The notes under the pieces were generated by a model. It was not told the origin of the DNA. It ran no database searches and saw only the letters and a list, made by a program, of their open reading frames with translations. A stretch of 64,000 bases of DNA, from positions 769,386 to 833,385 of the forward strand of contig NZ_FOSS01000001.1 of the NCBI RefSeq assembly GCF_900114355.1, given 5' to 3'. The position numbers and the translations under genes are program-made. Every line of letters begins with the position of its first letter. The first letter of the stretch is position 1. The DNA comes from Lysobacter sp. cf310. Its GTDB lineage: Bacteria > Pseudomonadota > Gammaproteobacteria > Xanthomonadales > Xanthomonadaceae. Shown here piece by piece: positions 1 through 11,437 of this stretch.

Positions 1-253
1 CGTCGCCGCGCTTGAAGTCGATGTTCGCGACCGAGATCGCGCCCGGCAGCTGCTTGGCCGGATCGAGGCTGTGGGCGGGAGCGACCACGGGCGCGGCGGG
101 AGCCGCGACCGGTGCCGCGGCTTCGGACGCCGGCGTCGCGGCGTGCGCGGCGCTGAGTCCCGCGAGCAGGCCGACCACCAGGCCGGCGCCACGCGTGCTG
201 AAAGCCAAGGGGCGCCGGGCCGGCCGCGAGCATTTGGCGTTGAATACGGTCAT
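1..253 (-). CDS. pilQ: Type IV pilus secretin PilQ, N-terminal fragment (cut by window edge)
   Basis: PilQ is the outer-membrane secretin through which the type IV pilus leaves the cell. Only the first 84 codons are present; the gene continues beyond base 1. The ATG at 253 opens a basic N-terminus and a hydrophobic stretch (about residues 20-37, ending AAHA), which is a signal peptide. A low-complexity Ala/Pro/Val stretch follows (about 40-60), and then the start of an AMIN-type domain (ISVANIDFKRGD), which binds peptidoglycan in this family. It lies 15 bp downstream of pilP and is the last gene of the pilMNOPQ operon. Identification rests on gene order plus the AMIN motif, because the secretin domain itself is outside the window. 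Confidence 0.88.
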   Translation of the reverse strand, partial: MTVFNAKCSRPARRPLAFSTRGAGLVVGLLAGLSAAHAATPASEAAAPVAAPAAPVVAPAHSLDPAKQLPGAISVANIDFKRGD

Positions 254-268
254 CGTGCTATCCCCCAA

Positions 269-817
269 TCAATTGTCTTCTAACGCCACGGTGGCCGGAC
301 GTTCCAGCCAACCACCCGCGCCATCCGGCACCAGTTCCACCAGCTCGATCCGGTCTTCGGACACGCTGGTCACCCGGCCGTCGTTCTGGCCCATGTACGC
401 GCCCGGCCGTACCCGATAGGTCACCTTGTCGGGCGCCATCACCAGGGCGATCACCCCAGGACCGCGGCCGAGCGTGCCGACCATGTCGAGACTGTCGAGC
501 GGGAACTGCTCCAAGGTCTGCTTGCGACGCGTCGCGTCCGGACGCGGGCCGCTGCCCCCGCCCTGGTCGGTGAACGCGTTGCTGAACGGATCGCGCATTG
601 CCTGCGCGGCGTATTCGAAGGTTTCGAACTGCTGCATCACCGGCAGCGGATCCAGCGGCGGCGCCGGACGCGCCTTGACTTCGGCGATCCACTTTTCCAG
701 GTTCGGCGCGTCGCCCGGCGTGCTGGTGATGCCGCGCGAGCAGGCCGTGGCCGCCAGCAGCATCGTCGCCGCGATCAGGAGACGGCCACGAGCGCCCGCG
801 TTGAATGTCGTACGCAT
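269..817 (-). CDS. pilP: Type IV pilus inner-membrane lipoprotein PilP
   Basis: PilP is the periplasmic lipoprotein that links the PilN-PilO inner-membrane complex to the secretin PilQ. The 182-residue product has a short signal peptide ending ATAC, a lipobox-like site around residue 26, although the -3 residue is Ala rather than the usual Leu. The middle part (MRDPF) and the C-terminal beta domain (DMVGTLGRG.GVIALV..PDK..YRVR.G.YMGQNDGRV) match the PilP fold. Its ATG shares one base with the pilO stop (TGATG), so translation is probably coupled. Length is normal for the family. Confidence 0.93.
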   Translation of the reverse strand: MRTTFNAGARGRLLIAATMLLAATACSRGITSTPGDAPNLEKWIAEVKARPAPPLDPLPVMQQFETFEYAAQAMRDPFSNAFTDQGGGSGPRPDATRRKQTLEQFPLDSLDMVGTLGRGPGVIALVMAPDKVTYRVRPGAYMGQNDGRVTSVSEDRIELVELVPDGAGGWLERPATVALEDN

Positions 818-1533
818 CAGCCGCCCTCCTTCTTGTCGCCAGTGGGCGCGGCAGGTGCGGCCGCCGCGGCATTGGGATCGCCGTTGGCCTGTTCCTGCGC
901 CGACACTTCTTCTTCGTCCAGGTAACGGTAGGTCTTGACCGTGCCGGCCAATTCCAGGGGACTGTTGGGCGTGATCACCGCGGACTTGTCGCCGGCCGCG
1001 GCGCCGCGCGGACGCAGCGAGATGTCGTGCATGGTCATGATGACCACGCGCGGCAGCGAGGCCACGCCGCTGACGAAACCGCCGAACTGGTGGTAGGTGC
1101 CCACCATGCGCAGCGCGATCGGCTTCTCGGCGTAGAAGTCCTTGGGCTGCTCCGGACCGGGCTGGAACAGTTCGTTGGTGATGCCGGTGGCGAGCGCGGT
1201 CTGGGAAATGTCGACGATCAGGTCGGGCATTTCGGTCTTGCTCGGCAGCTGACGCAGCATCTGCTGCAACTGCTGCTCCATCTGCACCAGTTGCTGCTTC
1301 AGCGGTTCCAGGTTGGCGGCGCGGCCTTGCTTGGTTTCGAACTCGGCGCGCAGGTCGTTCTCGGTACGCTCCAACCCTGCAAGCTGGGTGCGCTTATCGC
1401 TGACGAACAGGTACCAGGCGAGCCCCACGATCACCAGACCGATGATCACGCAGAAACCGATTTTGGCCTGCTGCGGCCACGACCCCATGTTGTTGAAGTC
1501 GAGGTCCTTGAGCGACATCTTCTTCTGGCTCAC
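817..1533 (-). CDS. pilO: Type IV pilus alignment subcomplex protein PilO
   Basis: PilO forms a heterodimer with PilN in the inner membrane and sets the alignment of the pilus machine. The 238-residue product has a short cytoplasmic N-terminus (MSQKKMSLKDLDFNNMGSWP), one transmembrane helix at about residues 24-44, a coiled coil at about 50-100 (Q/L/E rich), and the ferredoxin-like periplasmic domain. The last 35 residues are an Ala/Pro/charged tail that is probably unstructured. It overlaps pilN by 4 bases (ATGA) and pilP by 1 base. Confidence 0.94.
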   Translation of the reverse strand: MSQKKMSLKDLDFNNMGSWPQQAKIGFCVIIGLVIVGLAWYLFVSDKRTQLAGLERTENDLRAEFETKQGRAANLEPLKQQLVQMEQQLQQMLRQLPSKTEMPDLIVDISQTALATGITNELFQPGPEQPKDFYAEKPIALRMVGTYHQFGGFVSGVASLPRVVIMTMHDISLRPRGAAAGDKSAVITPNSPLELAGTVKTYRYLDEEEVSAQEQANGDPNAAAAAPAAPTGDKKEGG

Positions 1534-2380
1534 GATTCGGCCCCCTTGTTGTTGCCTGCGGCCGGAGCCGCGGCGGGCTGCTCCTGGACCGGCGTCGGGA
1601 CGCCGCCCGGAGCGTTGCTCGGAGCCGGTGCGGCGGCGGGCGCGGCGGCCGGAGTCGCCGGCGCCACCGGGGCGATCGCGGCCGGCGCGGCGGCGCCGGC
1701 CGGTGCGTTCGCGGCCGGTGCGGCGGCGGCGGGTGCCGTAGCCGGAGCGGTCGCGTTGGCCGCGGCGGCGGCGGTCGCGGCATCGGCGCCAGCAGCCGGC
1801 GCGTCGGGCTGGCCGTCGCCGTTCTCGTCCTTGGGCGCGTTCGGGTTGGCCAGCTTGACCTGCAGCTTGAACTCGTACGGCAGGCCCTTGTCGGTGCCCT
1901 TGGCCTCGATGATCGACAGGTCCGGATTGGTCATCCAGCCCGAGCCTTCCAGGTTGCGCATGTAGGTACTGACGCGGGCGTTGGACTGCGCGCGGCCTTC
2001 CAGGGTCAGGGTGTCGGAATCCTGCTTGATCGCCGTCAGCACCGCGCCGTCGGGGATCGTGCGCACCAGCGAATCGAACAGGTGCACCATCTGCGAACGG
2101 TTCGACTGCAGCTGCTCGATCACTTCCTTGCGCGCCAGCAGCTTCGACTTCTTCTTGTCGAGCTCCTCGATCTCCTTGATCTGCTTGTCGACCTCGGTGA
2201 TGCGGTCCTTGAGGTAGTTGTTGCGGTTGTTCTGGCCGGCAATCTGACCGTTGTAGAACATCACGATCAGGCCGGACAGCACCAGGGCGCCGAAGACGGC
2301 CGCCACGACCATGGTGACGAACTCTTTCTGCCGCTGCTTACGGCGTTCGGCTCGCCACGGGAGAAGATTGATGCGTGCCA

Positions 2381-2381
<1 letters not shown>
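1530..2381 (-). CDS. pilN: Type IV pilus protein PilN with a long Ala/Pro-rich C-terminal tail
   Basis: PilN binds PilM in the cytoplasm through its conserved N-terminal peptide and pairs with PilO in the periplasm. The ATG at 2381 is chosen because it gives the family start MARINLLPWRAERRKQRQ and overlaps the pilM stop by one base (TGATG). One transmembrane helix (about residues 22-44), a Lys/Glu-rich coiled coil (about 50-95) and the ferredoxin-like domain (to about 180) follow. The last roughly 100 residues are almost entirely Ala, Pro and Gly, beginning after NPNAPKDENGDGQPDAP. This makes the protein (283 residues) clearly longer than the usual PilN of roughly 180-200 residues. Confidence 0.92.
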
Positions 2382-3490
<1,109 letters not shown>

Positions 3491-3491
3491 T

Positions 3492-3520
3492 TAGATAACG
3501 GACTTTTCACAGGCTGGCAA
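3492..3520 (-). promoter_or_regulatory. Candidate sigma-70 promoter of the pilM operon
   Basis: On the minus strand TTGCCA (3520-3515) is followed after exactly 17 bases by TATCTA (3497-3492). The -35 matches consensus 5/6, but the -10 only 3/6. Its position, about 55 bases before the pilM start in the divergent gap, is plausible. Weak call from sequence alone. Confidence 0.3.
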
Positions 3521-3668
3521 CCATTTCTTTCAGGAATGCCAACCTAGACCGCCTTTTTTGCGTAACGGCCTTAGCGGAAATCACCGGCCGCCTGCCCCCC
3601 GGGGCGGTCCGTGTCCCCGCTCCTCTATACTCCACGGCCACTACAACCCGCAATCGGAACCCGCTTCG

Positions 3669-6197
3669 ATGCCCCGTCTCCGCCGTCTTCTGCGCTGGGC
3701 GCTCTACGCGTTCGCCGGCTTGGCCCTGCTCGGGGTGATCGCCGCCGGCACCCTGTACTACCTGATCGCCCCCAAGCTTCCGGACGTGGAGACCCTGCGC
3801 AGCATCGAGCTGCAGGAGCCGATGTACGTCTACGCCGCCGACGGCCGCCTGATGGCCATGTTCGGCGAGACCCGCCGCTACCCGGTGGCGATCGAGGACG
3901 TGCCGCTGCGGCTCAAGCAGGCCTTCATCTCGATCGAGGACGCCCGCTTCTACAAGCACCACGGCATCGACTACAAGGGCATCGGACGCGCGGTCTGGCT
4001 GCTGGCGACCACCGACGACAAGCGCGTCCCGGGCGGCTCCACCATCACCCAGCAGGTCGCGCGCCAGTACTTCCTGAGCTCGGAATACAGCTACAAGCGC
4101 AAGCTCGGCGAAATGCTGCTGGCCATGCGCATGGAGCGCGAGCTGAGCAAGGACGAGATCTTCGAGCTGTACTTGAACAAGAGCTTCTTCGGCAACCGCG
4201 CCTACGGCGTCGGCGCCGCCGCCGAGTTCTACTACGGCAAGAAGATGAGCGAGCTTTCGCTCGACGAAATGGCCTCTCTGGCCGGCATTCCGAAGTTCCC
4301 CTCCAGCGGCAATCCGCTGAGCAACCCGGAGCGCGCCAAGGAGCGCCGCGACTACATCCTCGACCGCATGGCCGAACTCAAGTACGTCAGCGCCGCCGAG
4401 GCCGCCGTGGCCAAGGCGGTGCCCATGCACGCCACTCCGCACGAGCGTCCGGTCGAGGTCTACGCGCCCTACGTGGCCGAAATGGTCCGCCAGCAGATGA
4501 TCGAGCGCTACGGCGCCGAGGCCCTGACCAAGGGCTATCACGTCACCACCACCATCGACCCGACCCTGCAGGCCGCGGCCGACAAGGCGGTGCGCGACGG
4601 CCTCAAGGTCTACGACCGCCGCCACGGCTGGCACGGGGTCGAGCAGCACTTCGACCTGGCCGCCAACGAGGACGCAGCCACCGCCAAGCAGCGCCTGCGC
4701 TCGATCCCGGCCCAGGCCGGCCTGCTGCCCGCGATCGTGCTGGGCAACGAAGGCGGCGGCGCGCGCCTGGCCCTGGCCGACGGCAGCGAAGTCGCGCTGG
4801 CGCCCAACCAGGGCTGGGGCGGACGCAGCCCGGGCAGCCTGGTCAAGCGCGGCGACCTGGTCCGGATCGAGCGGATCGAACCGCCGGCGCCCAAGCCCGA
4901 CCCCAAAAATCCCGACGCCCCGGTCGTGGCGGCCCCGCCGGTGGTCGGCGCGCCGCTGGGCTACCGCCTGGAGCAGCTGCCGCAGGCGCAGGCCGCCCTG
5001 GTCTCGCTGGAACCCTCCAACGGCGCCCTGCGCGCCTTGTCCGGCGGTTTCAGCTTCGCCGGCGCCAAGTTCAACCGCGCCACCCAGGCCCGCCGCCAGC
5101 CCGGCTCCAGCTTCAAGCCCTTCGTCTACGCAGCCTCGTTCGAGCGCGGCTACAACCCGGCTTCGATCGTGCTCGACGCCCCGGTGGTGTTCCGCGACCG
5201 CCGCGGCCACGTCTGGCGCCCGCAGAACGACAGCGGCAACTTCGCCGGCCCGATGCGCGTGCGCGAAGCCATGGTGCAGTCGCGCAACCTGGTCTCGGTG
5301 CGCCTGCTCGACGCCATGGGCGTCGATTTCGCGCGCAAGTACATCGCCAACTTCGGCTTCGATATCGAGCAGTTGCCGCCCAACCTGTCGATGTCGCTGG
5401 GCACCGCCTCGCTGACCCCGCTGTCGGTCGCGCGCGGCTACGCCACCTTCGCCAACGGCGGCTTCCGCATCACGCCCTGGTTCATCGACGAGATCAAGGA
5501 CCGCGCCGGCGCGGTGGTGTTCAAGGAAAAGCCGGCGACCGCCTGTCCCGAATGCGGCGGTCGCGGCCCCGGCACCGGCGTGCGCTCCAGCACCGTGGTC
5601 GACGGCTTCAACTTCGGCCCCGAAGGCGAGGCCAAGCCCGATCCCAAGGCCAGCGCCAAGGCCTCCGAACCGGCTAAGCCCGCGGCCAAGCCGCCGGCGG
5701 ACCTGGTGATGGCGCCGCGCGCGATCGACGACCGCATCGCCTACCAGATCGTGTCGATGCTGCGCGACGTGGTCCTGCGCGGCACCGGCACCGCGGCCAA
5801 GGTGCTCGGCCGCGAGGACATCGGCGGCAAGACCGGTTCCACCAACGACCACCGCGACGCCTGGTTCTCCGGCTTCGGCGGCCCGCTGGTGACCACGGTC
5901 TGGGTCGGTCGCGACAACTACAAGTCGCTGGGCTACCGCGAGTACGGCGGCAAGGCCGCGCTGCCGATCTGGATCGACTACATGCGCGCCGCGCTCAAGG
6001 ACAAGCCGATCGCCCCCAACGAGCCGCCGCAGGGCATGGTCAAGGTCTCGGTGGGCGCCAACGGCGCGCTGATCCCGGACGGCGGCGGCGGTATCACCGA
6101 GTGGGTCAAGGCCGAAGACCTGGACAAGATGCAGTCCTATGTCGATTACGGCCCGGCCGAAGCCGCGCCCTCGGAAGAGTCCTTCGACATTTTCTGA
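3669..6197 (+). CDS. mrcA: Bifunctional penicillin-binding protein 1A (class A PBP)
   Basis: This enzyme polymerises lipid II (glycosyltransferase family 51) and cross-links peptidoglycan (DD-transpeptidase). The 842-residue product has one N-terminal membrane anchor (about residues 12-34). The GT51 domain carries the catalytic Glu in [14 protein letters not shown] (E90), followed by [12 protein letters not shown] and ELYLN. The transpeptidase motifs are all present: SxxK at S480-K483 (PGSSFKPF), SxN at S538-N540 (SRN) and KTG at 721-723. An OB-like insert separates the two catalytic domains. The ATG at 3669 is chosen because it starts just before the basic and hydrophobic anchor; upstream in-frame codons read through the promoter region. 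A -10-like TATACT lies at 3626-3631. Neighbourhood with pilMNOPQ is the classical one for mrcA/ponA. Confidence 0.95.
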   Translation: MPRLRRLLRWALYAFAGLALLGVIAAGTLYYLIAPKLPDVETLRSIELQEPMYVYAADGRLMAMFGETRRYPVAIEDVPLRLKQAFISIEDARFYKHHGIDYKGIGRAVWLLATTDDKRVPGGSTITQQVARQYFLSSEYSYKRKLGEMLLAMRMERELSKDEIFELYLNKSFFGNRAYGVGAAAEFYYGKKMSELSLDEMASLAGIPKFPSSGNPLSNPERAKERRDYILDRMAELKYVSAAEAAVAKAVPMHATPHERPVEVYAPYVAEMVRQQMIERYGAEALTKGYHVTTTIDPTLQAAADKAVRDGLKVYDRRHGWHGVEQHFDLAANEDAATAKQRLRSIPAQAGLLPAIVLGNEGGGARLALADGSEVALAPNQGWGGRSPGSLVKRGDLVRIERIEPPAPKPDPKNPDAPVVAAPPVVGAPLGYRLEQLPQAQAALVSLEPSNGALRALSGGFSFAGAKFNRATQARRQPGSSFKPFVYAASFERGYNPASIVLDAPVVFRDRRGHVWRPQNDSGNFAGPMRVREAMVQSRNLVSVRLLDAMGVDFARKYIANFGFDIEQLPPNLSMSLGTASLTPLSVARGYATFANGGFRITPWFIDEIKDRAGAVVFKEKPATACPECGGRGPGTGVRSSTVVDGFNFGPEGEAKPDPKASAKASEPAKPAAKPPADLVMAPRAIDDRIAYQIVSMLRDVVLRGTGTAAKVLGREDIGGKTGSTNDHRDAWFSGFGGPLVTTVWVGRDNYKSLGYREYGGKAALPIWIDYMRAALKDKPIAPNEPPQGMVKVSVGANGALIPDGGGGITEWVKAEDLDKMQSYVDYGPAEAAPSEESFDIF

Positions 6198-6211
6198 GCC
6201 CGGGCCGCAAG

Positions 6212-6237
6212 GGACGCCCGCCCCGGCGCGGGCGTCC
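6212..6237 (+). terminator. Possible terminator hairpin after mrcA
   Basis: A perfect 10-bp stem (GGACGCCCGC, 6212-6221, with its complement at 6228-6237) and a 6-base loop sit 15 bases after the mrcA stop. No U-rich run follows, so it may only stabilise the 3' end. Confidence 0.4.
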
Positions 6238-6358
6238 ACCGTTCCGGCGCCGGCGTGATGAGCAACACCACGTCGGCGTGATAGCGTTGAATCGCCGGCG
6301 CGCGTCGCCGGCCGCGGCGAGTCCCCTCGCCGACGCCGTGCCCGCCGCGGAGGTCGTC

Positions 6359-7024
6359 ATGCCACATCACGCCCGTCAGCACGCACAGCAGCACGCCGAA
6401 ACCCGCACCCGAGAACGCCGCCACCGCCTCGCCCACGAGGCCGCGCGGCTGATGGCCGAGGGCGGCATCCGCGACTACCACCAGGCCAAGCTCAAGGCCG
6501 CCGAGCGCCTGGGCATCTTCGACGACGCCTCGCTGCCGCGTAACCGCGAGATCGAGGATGCGTTACGCGAGTACCAGCGCCTGTTCCAACGCGACAACGC
6601 GGCCGGCCTGCGTCAGCGCCGCGAGGCCGCGCTGCGCGCGATGGAGTTCTTCGCCGCGTTCGAGCCGCGCCTGGTCGGCCCGGTCCTGGACGGCACCGCC
6701 GACGCGCGCAGCCCGGTCGCCCTGCAGCTATACAGCGACGACGCCGACGCCGCCCCGCGCTTCCTGGATCAGCACGGCATCCCCGCCGAAGCCCGCAGCC
6801 GCCGCCTGCGCCTGGACCGCGAACGCAGCGACGACTTCCCGGTCTGGATCTTCAGCGCCGAAGACCTGAGCTTCGACCTCACCGTGCTGCCGCTGGACGT
6901 GCTGCGCCAAGCCCCGCTGTCGGGCGTGGACGAGAAGCCGATGAAGCGCGCCTCGGCCGCCCAACTGCGACAGTTGCTGGCGGACGAGGAGATCGCGGGG
7001 TATGAGGGTTTGAGGCAGGAGTGA
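6359..7024 (+). CDS. Conserved protein of unknown function (nucleotidyltransferase-like at best)
   Basis: I do not recognise a defined function. The 221-residue product starts at ATG 6359 with GGAGG five bases upstream, which decides the start. The N-terminus is unusually rich in His, Arg and Gln (MPHHARQHAQQHAETRTRER). A segment rich in Ala, Glu and Arg follows (EAARLMAEGGIRDYHQAKLKAAERLG, quoted in part: residues 28-53). The C-terminal half has FPVWIFSAEDLSFDLTVLP and a likely helix ending in LLADEEIAGYEGL. There is no signal peptide or membrane segment, so it should be cytoplasmic. From memory, similar xanthomonad proteins have been given inconsistent names, including a nucleotidyltransferase label, and I see no clear nucleotidyltransferase G-S..D.D motif. 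It is a single gene between mrcA and a repeat-rich gap. Confidence 0.75.
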   Translation: MPHHARQHAQQHAETRTRERRHRLAHEAARLMAEGGIRDYHQAKLKAAERLGIFDDASLPRNREIEDALREYQRLFQRDNAAGLRQRREAALRAMEFFAAFEPRLVGPVLDGTADARSPVALQLYSDDADAAPRFLDQHGIPAEARSRRLRLDRERSDDFPVWIFSAEDLSFDLTVLPLDVLRQAPLSGVDEKPMKRASAAQLRQLLADEEIAGYEGLRQE

Positions 7025-7112
7025 GCGTGGAGAAGCGAGAAGCGAGCGGACGCCACGGCGCGGTTCGCCTGCGGCTCCCCACACCCTACCGAGCCCCCTG
7101 ACGCCGCGACCC

Positions 7113-7182
<70 letters not shown>

Positions 7183-7189
7183 CGGCATT

Positions 7190-7560
7190 GAAGTCCAAAA
7201 GCACCGCACTCACACAGACAACCGTAGACCCGAAGGGCGGCGCGCAGGACGCGCGCCGTTTTTCGAATGGACAGGGACGTCCATTCGAAAAATCCCCGCG
7301 CCAGCCCCGAACCCGCAGGGGAGCTTTGGTCAAGCTAGCCCTTCTCTTTGGTTACTTTCTCTTGGGCTAGCAAGAGAAAGTGACCCGCATGCGCAGCAGG
7401 CGGAAGCCGTTGACCTTCGGGCCGAGCCGACGAAGCAACAACAAAAGCAAATCCTCCCCAACCCGCCCGGCCAGCAGGCACAGCCTGCTGGCGTTCAGCC
7501 GTGCACGAACCTGCGGTTCGCAAGCCGCACGCCTTCGCCCCTTTTCAAAGGGGGAGCCGA
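7190..7560. repeat. Intergenic mosaic of hairpin elements (probable interspersed repeat)
   Basis: This gene-free stretch contains three strong inverted repeats: a 7-bp GC stem at 7239-7245/7251-7257, a perfect 14-bp stem (TTTTTCGAATGGAC) at 7259-7272/7279-7292, and a 15-bp stem with one G-T mismatch at 7350-7364/7371-7385 around the loop GGCTAG. The last type of element (TTACTTTCTCTTG..CAAGAGAAAGT) is, to my recollection, scattered through xanthomonad and related genomes. No coding signal is convincing. The elements could act as transcript-end or mRNA-stability structures. Confidence 0.6.
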
Positions 7561-7602
7561 GAACGAGCCCTGCTACCCATTCCATCCCCACGCCCCAAAC
7601 GA

Positions 7603-7629
7603 AAACGCCCCGCACTAGGCGGGGCGTTT
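7603..7629 (-). terminator. Rho-independent terminator of gltA
   Basis: A perfect 11-bp stem (AAACGCCCCGC, 7603-7613, with its complement at 7619-7629) and a 5-base loop lie 21 bases after the gltA stop. On the minus strand the stem is followed by a T-rich run (TTTTCGTTT counting the stem end). Confidence 0.85.
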
Positions 7630-7650
7630 CGCATGCGCTGCGATGCGGCT

Positions 7651-9000
<1,350 letters not shown>

Positions 9001-9252
9001 GAACAGCTCCTCATGTCTGCGCCGCGCAGGGATGGCCGCGGGCGAGGTGGGGACAGGGAATCGCGGACGCGCCGCGTGCCTGAATTATCGCACACCGGCA
9101 TGGAGCACCGGCTCTGACTTTGGTCGCGGGGACGGGCCGGGCTGTTCCGCCGGCGGGGTCGATCGGAGTGCGGGCCCGGCGCGGGATGCGCCGCGCGCAA
9201 GCGGATCGACGGGGCCCGCGGCGCCCCTCAGGACGAACGCGACCCAAACGCA

Positions 9253-9277
9253 AACGGCCGCCCAGAGGGCAGCCGTT
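9253..9277 (-). terminator. Probable terminator of rpmE2
   Basis: A 10-bp stem with one mismatch (AACGGCCGCC 9253-9262 against GGCAGCCGTT 9268-9277) lies 23 bases after the rpmE2 stop. It is followed on the minus strand by TTTGCGTTT. Confidence 0.65.
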
Positions 9278-9300
9278 GTGCGCGAAACCTGGCGGCGCGA

Positions 9301-9543
9301 TTACTTCTGCGCGTAGCGCTTGCGGAACTTGTCGACGCGACCGCTGGTGTCCATGATCTTGTGCTTGCCCGTGTAGAACGGGTGCGAGGCCGAGGAGATA
9401 TCGACCTTGATCAGCGGGTACTCGGCGCCGTCGACCTTGACCGTTTCCTTGCTCGACAGGGTCGAACGGGTCAGGATCTGGAAGTCGGTGGTGACGTCCT
9501 GGAAAACGACGTCGCGGTACTCGGGATGGATACCTGCCTTCAT
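9301..9543 (-). CDS. rpmE2: 50S ribosomal protein L31 type B
   Basis: L31 is a small protein of the 50S subunit that bridges to the 30S head. The 80-residue product starts [16 protein letters not shown] and ends FRKRYAQK. It has the type B signatures ([10 protein letters not shown]) and no Cys at all, so it is the zinc-independent paralogue often made under zinc limitation. I chose ATG 9543 over an in-frame GTG at 9552, because relatives start MKA-IHP-Y. No Zur site was obvious upstream. It is monocistronic between gltA and the nucleoside hydrolase. Confidence 0.95.
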   Translation of the reverse strand: MKAGIHPEYRDVVFQDVTTDFQILTRSTLSSKETVKVDGAEYPLIKVDISSASHPFYTGKHKIMDTSGRVDKFRKRYAQK

Positions 9544-9613
9544 GGCACTCACAAATTGATGCGGGAAAGAGCGGCATTATAGCCGCCCCTTCGCGGCCGA
9601 GGCAAGTACCGGT

Positions 9614-10549
9614 CTAAGCGGCCGCCAGAGCGCCCCGGATCAGGCCCTGGAAGCGTTCCTGGTCGTAACGCATCAGGATCGCGACCCGGGCCGGGGCCCC
9701 GCCCTCCCCGCGCCAGTCCACGACGGTCGCGCCGCGGCCGTGGCGGCCGTCCAGCTCGATCGCCAGGGACCGGTCCAGCACCTCCAGCGCCCCCTCGGGC
9801 TCCAGCGCGAAGGCCATCGCCAGGGCGTCGGCGGCATGCCAATGGGCGCCGCGGCGGTCGGCCGACCACAGCCGGGTCTTCTCCGAGATGCGCTCGTAGA
9901 AGCGGGCGCGATCGCTGTCGGCCTGGAGCCACTGCACCACGTCGTCGTGCAGGAAGCCGTGCGCGATCACCGCCTCCCAGTCGGCCAGTTCGATGCGCTC
10001 GAAGGCCTCGAACACGATGTGAGCGGCCTCCGGATCGAAGTAGATGTTGAACTCCGCCGCCGGGGTGATGTTGCCGCGGCAGGTGACCGCGCCGCCCATG
10101 ACCACGAAGCGCGCGACGCGCTCGGGCAGGGTCGGGTCCAGCTTGAGCGCGAGCGCGATGTTGGTCAGCGGGCCCAGCGCCACCAGCAGCAGCTTGCCGG
10201 CGTGTTCGTGCGACAGGCGCAGGATCGCCAGGGCGGCGTGCTCGGCCTCGACCTGGCGGCGCGCGGCCTGGTAGCCGACGTCGCCGAAGCCGTCCTGGCC
10301 GTGCACGTAGCCCGCGTCCGGCGAGGGATGCAGCAGCGGCGCGGCGGCGCCGGCGAACACCGGCACCTCGACGCCGGCGACCTCGCACAGCTTCAGGGCG
10401 TTGGCGACGGTGTGCTTGAGGCCGACGTTGCCGGCGGCGATGGTCAGTGCGACCAGCTCGTGGCGCGGGTCGTTGAACGCCATCAGCAGCGCGAGCGCGT
10501 CGTCCACGCCCGGGTCGGTATCGATTAGCAGGGGAATGCGGTCGGTCAT
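9614..10549 (-). CDS. Inosine-uridine-preferring nucleoside hydrolase family protein
   Basis: Enzymes of this family hydrolyse the N-glycosidic bond of ribonucleosides, giving ribose and a free base for salvage. The 311-residue product begins PLLIDTDPGVDDALAL, which is the Ca2+-binding DTDPGxDD signature at about residues 9-17. It also has ALGPLTNIALAL, VVMGGAVTCRGNITPAAEFNIYFDPEAA (residues about 152-180, substrate loop) and a His-containing segment near 240 (HWHAADALAM). No signal peptide is seen, so it is cytoplasmic. It overlaps the upstream DUF4166 gene by 4 bases (ATGA), suggesting co-expression. Base preference cannot be told from the sequence. Confidence 0.9.
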   Translation of the reverse strand: MTDRIPLLIDTDPGVDDALALLMAFNDPRHELVALTIAAGNVGLKHTVANALKLCEVAGVEVPVFAGAAAPLLHPSPDAGYVHGQDGFGDVGYQAARRQVEAEHAALAILRLSHEHAGKLLLVALGPLTNIALALKLDPTLPERVARFVVMGGAVTCRGNITPAAEFNIYFDPEAAHIVFEAFERIELADWEAVIAHGFLHDDVVQWLQADSDRARFYERISEKTRLWSADRRGAHWHAADALAMAFALEPEGALEVLDRSLAIELDGRHGRGATVVDWRGEGGAPARVAILMRYDQERFQGLIRGALAAA

Positions 10550-11142
10550 GTAGCCACTCTTTCGACATTGACGGCCGGATCGGCCGGGATGGCGTGCAGC
10601 GCGCCTTCGTAGCGCAGCAGCTCGCCGAAGGGAAACAGGGAGAAGGCGACCGCGAAGCGATAGCGGTCGCCGTCCTCGATGCGTTTGTAGGCGTCGGTGC
10701 GCGGGAACAGGAAGCGCGGCAGCGGCAGGCCGCGCAGGGCCACCGACCGCACGCGCCAGCGCCAGCCGCCGTCGGCCAGGTCCACGCCCAGGCGCAGCCG
10801 CGCCGGGCCGGTGGTTTCCAGCCAGTGTCCGTCGGGGTAATGGCCGACCGGACGGAATGTCGACACCAGTTCGCTGCCGTCGTCGAAACGGCGGCGCCAG
10901 TGCATGGCCTGGCCGTCGTGGACGATGCGCACCTGAAAGCCGCGGCGCGGGCGATCCAGGGGGATGCCCAGGCGTCGCGCCAGGCGCCGTCCCAGGCGCC
11001 CGGCCAGGCCGGTACCGGTGGAGATCGCGACTTCGCCGCTCAAGCTGCCGCCGCTGCGGTGCAGCGCTTGCAGCAGGGGGTGCAGCCGCTCGAAAGCCGG
11101 GCCGAACCATTGCGTGGCCGCGTTGTAAGGGGCTCCCGGCAT
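10546..11142 (-). CDS. DUF4166 domain protein
   Basis: This 198-residue product resembles DUF4166 proteins: a helical N-terminus (FGPAFERLHPLLQALH), then a beta-rich region with W..RFDDG.ELVS and PRTDAYKRIEDGDRYRFAVAFSLFPFGELLRYEGAL. No signal peptide is evident. The function of the family is unknown; relatives are often fused to or found beside NAD-binding epimerase-like proteins. The start is uncertain: ATG 11142 gives MPGAPYNAATQ, while an in-frame GTG at 11172 would add ten basic residues. It is translationally coupled to the nucleoside hydrolase downstream. Confidence 0.75.
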   Translation of the reverse strand: MPGAPYNAATQWFGPAFERLHPLLQALHRSGGSLSGEVAISTGTGLAGRLGRRLARRLGIPLDRPRRGFQVRIVHDGQAMHWRRRFDDGSELVSTFRPVGHYPDGHWLETTGPARLRLGVDLADGGWRWRVRSVALRGLPLPRFLFPRTDAYKRIEDGDRYRFAVAFSLFPFGELLRYEGALHAIPADPAVNVERVAT

Positions 11143-11271
11143 CCGGGGGGTGCGCTCCTGGCGGCGGGACACTATAGCCAGAGTTTTGGCGGTTTGTGTG
11201 GCGAGGGGGTGGGAGGGGGCCCGGATGCTCGAGACAAGGTTAGGGATCGCGGGATGCTCGCTTGCGCCGGG

Positions 11272-11308
11272 CCCTCACCCCAAGCCCGCTCCCGCTAGCG
11301 AGAGCGGG
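11272..11308. repeat. Degenerate REP-type hairpin
   Basis: CCCTCACCCCAAG followed by an 11-bp stem (11285-11295/11298-11308, one mismatch, loop TA). This is a diverged copy of the CCCTCACCCCAA-CCCCTCTCCCGC element seen at 43821. It lies in the otherwise empty 295-bp gap between the DUF4166 gene and the GH99-like gene. Confidence 0.6.
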
Positions 11309-11437
11309 ATCCGGAACCGAGCGGGAGGGAGACTCTGCCGTCCCTAACTCCCGCTTGCGGCGACCGAAGGAAGTGCAAGGCTGGGCAGGTGTCTGTAGGG
11401 CGGATCAGGGGCGAGCGGCTGCGGCCTCGTCGCCACG

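Noticed and set aside
7188-7370. A 60-codon open frame across the hairpin cluster
   Set aside because: It is built from inverted-repeat sequence, has no ribosome-binding site and no family; better explained as repeat DNA.
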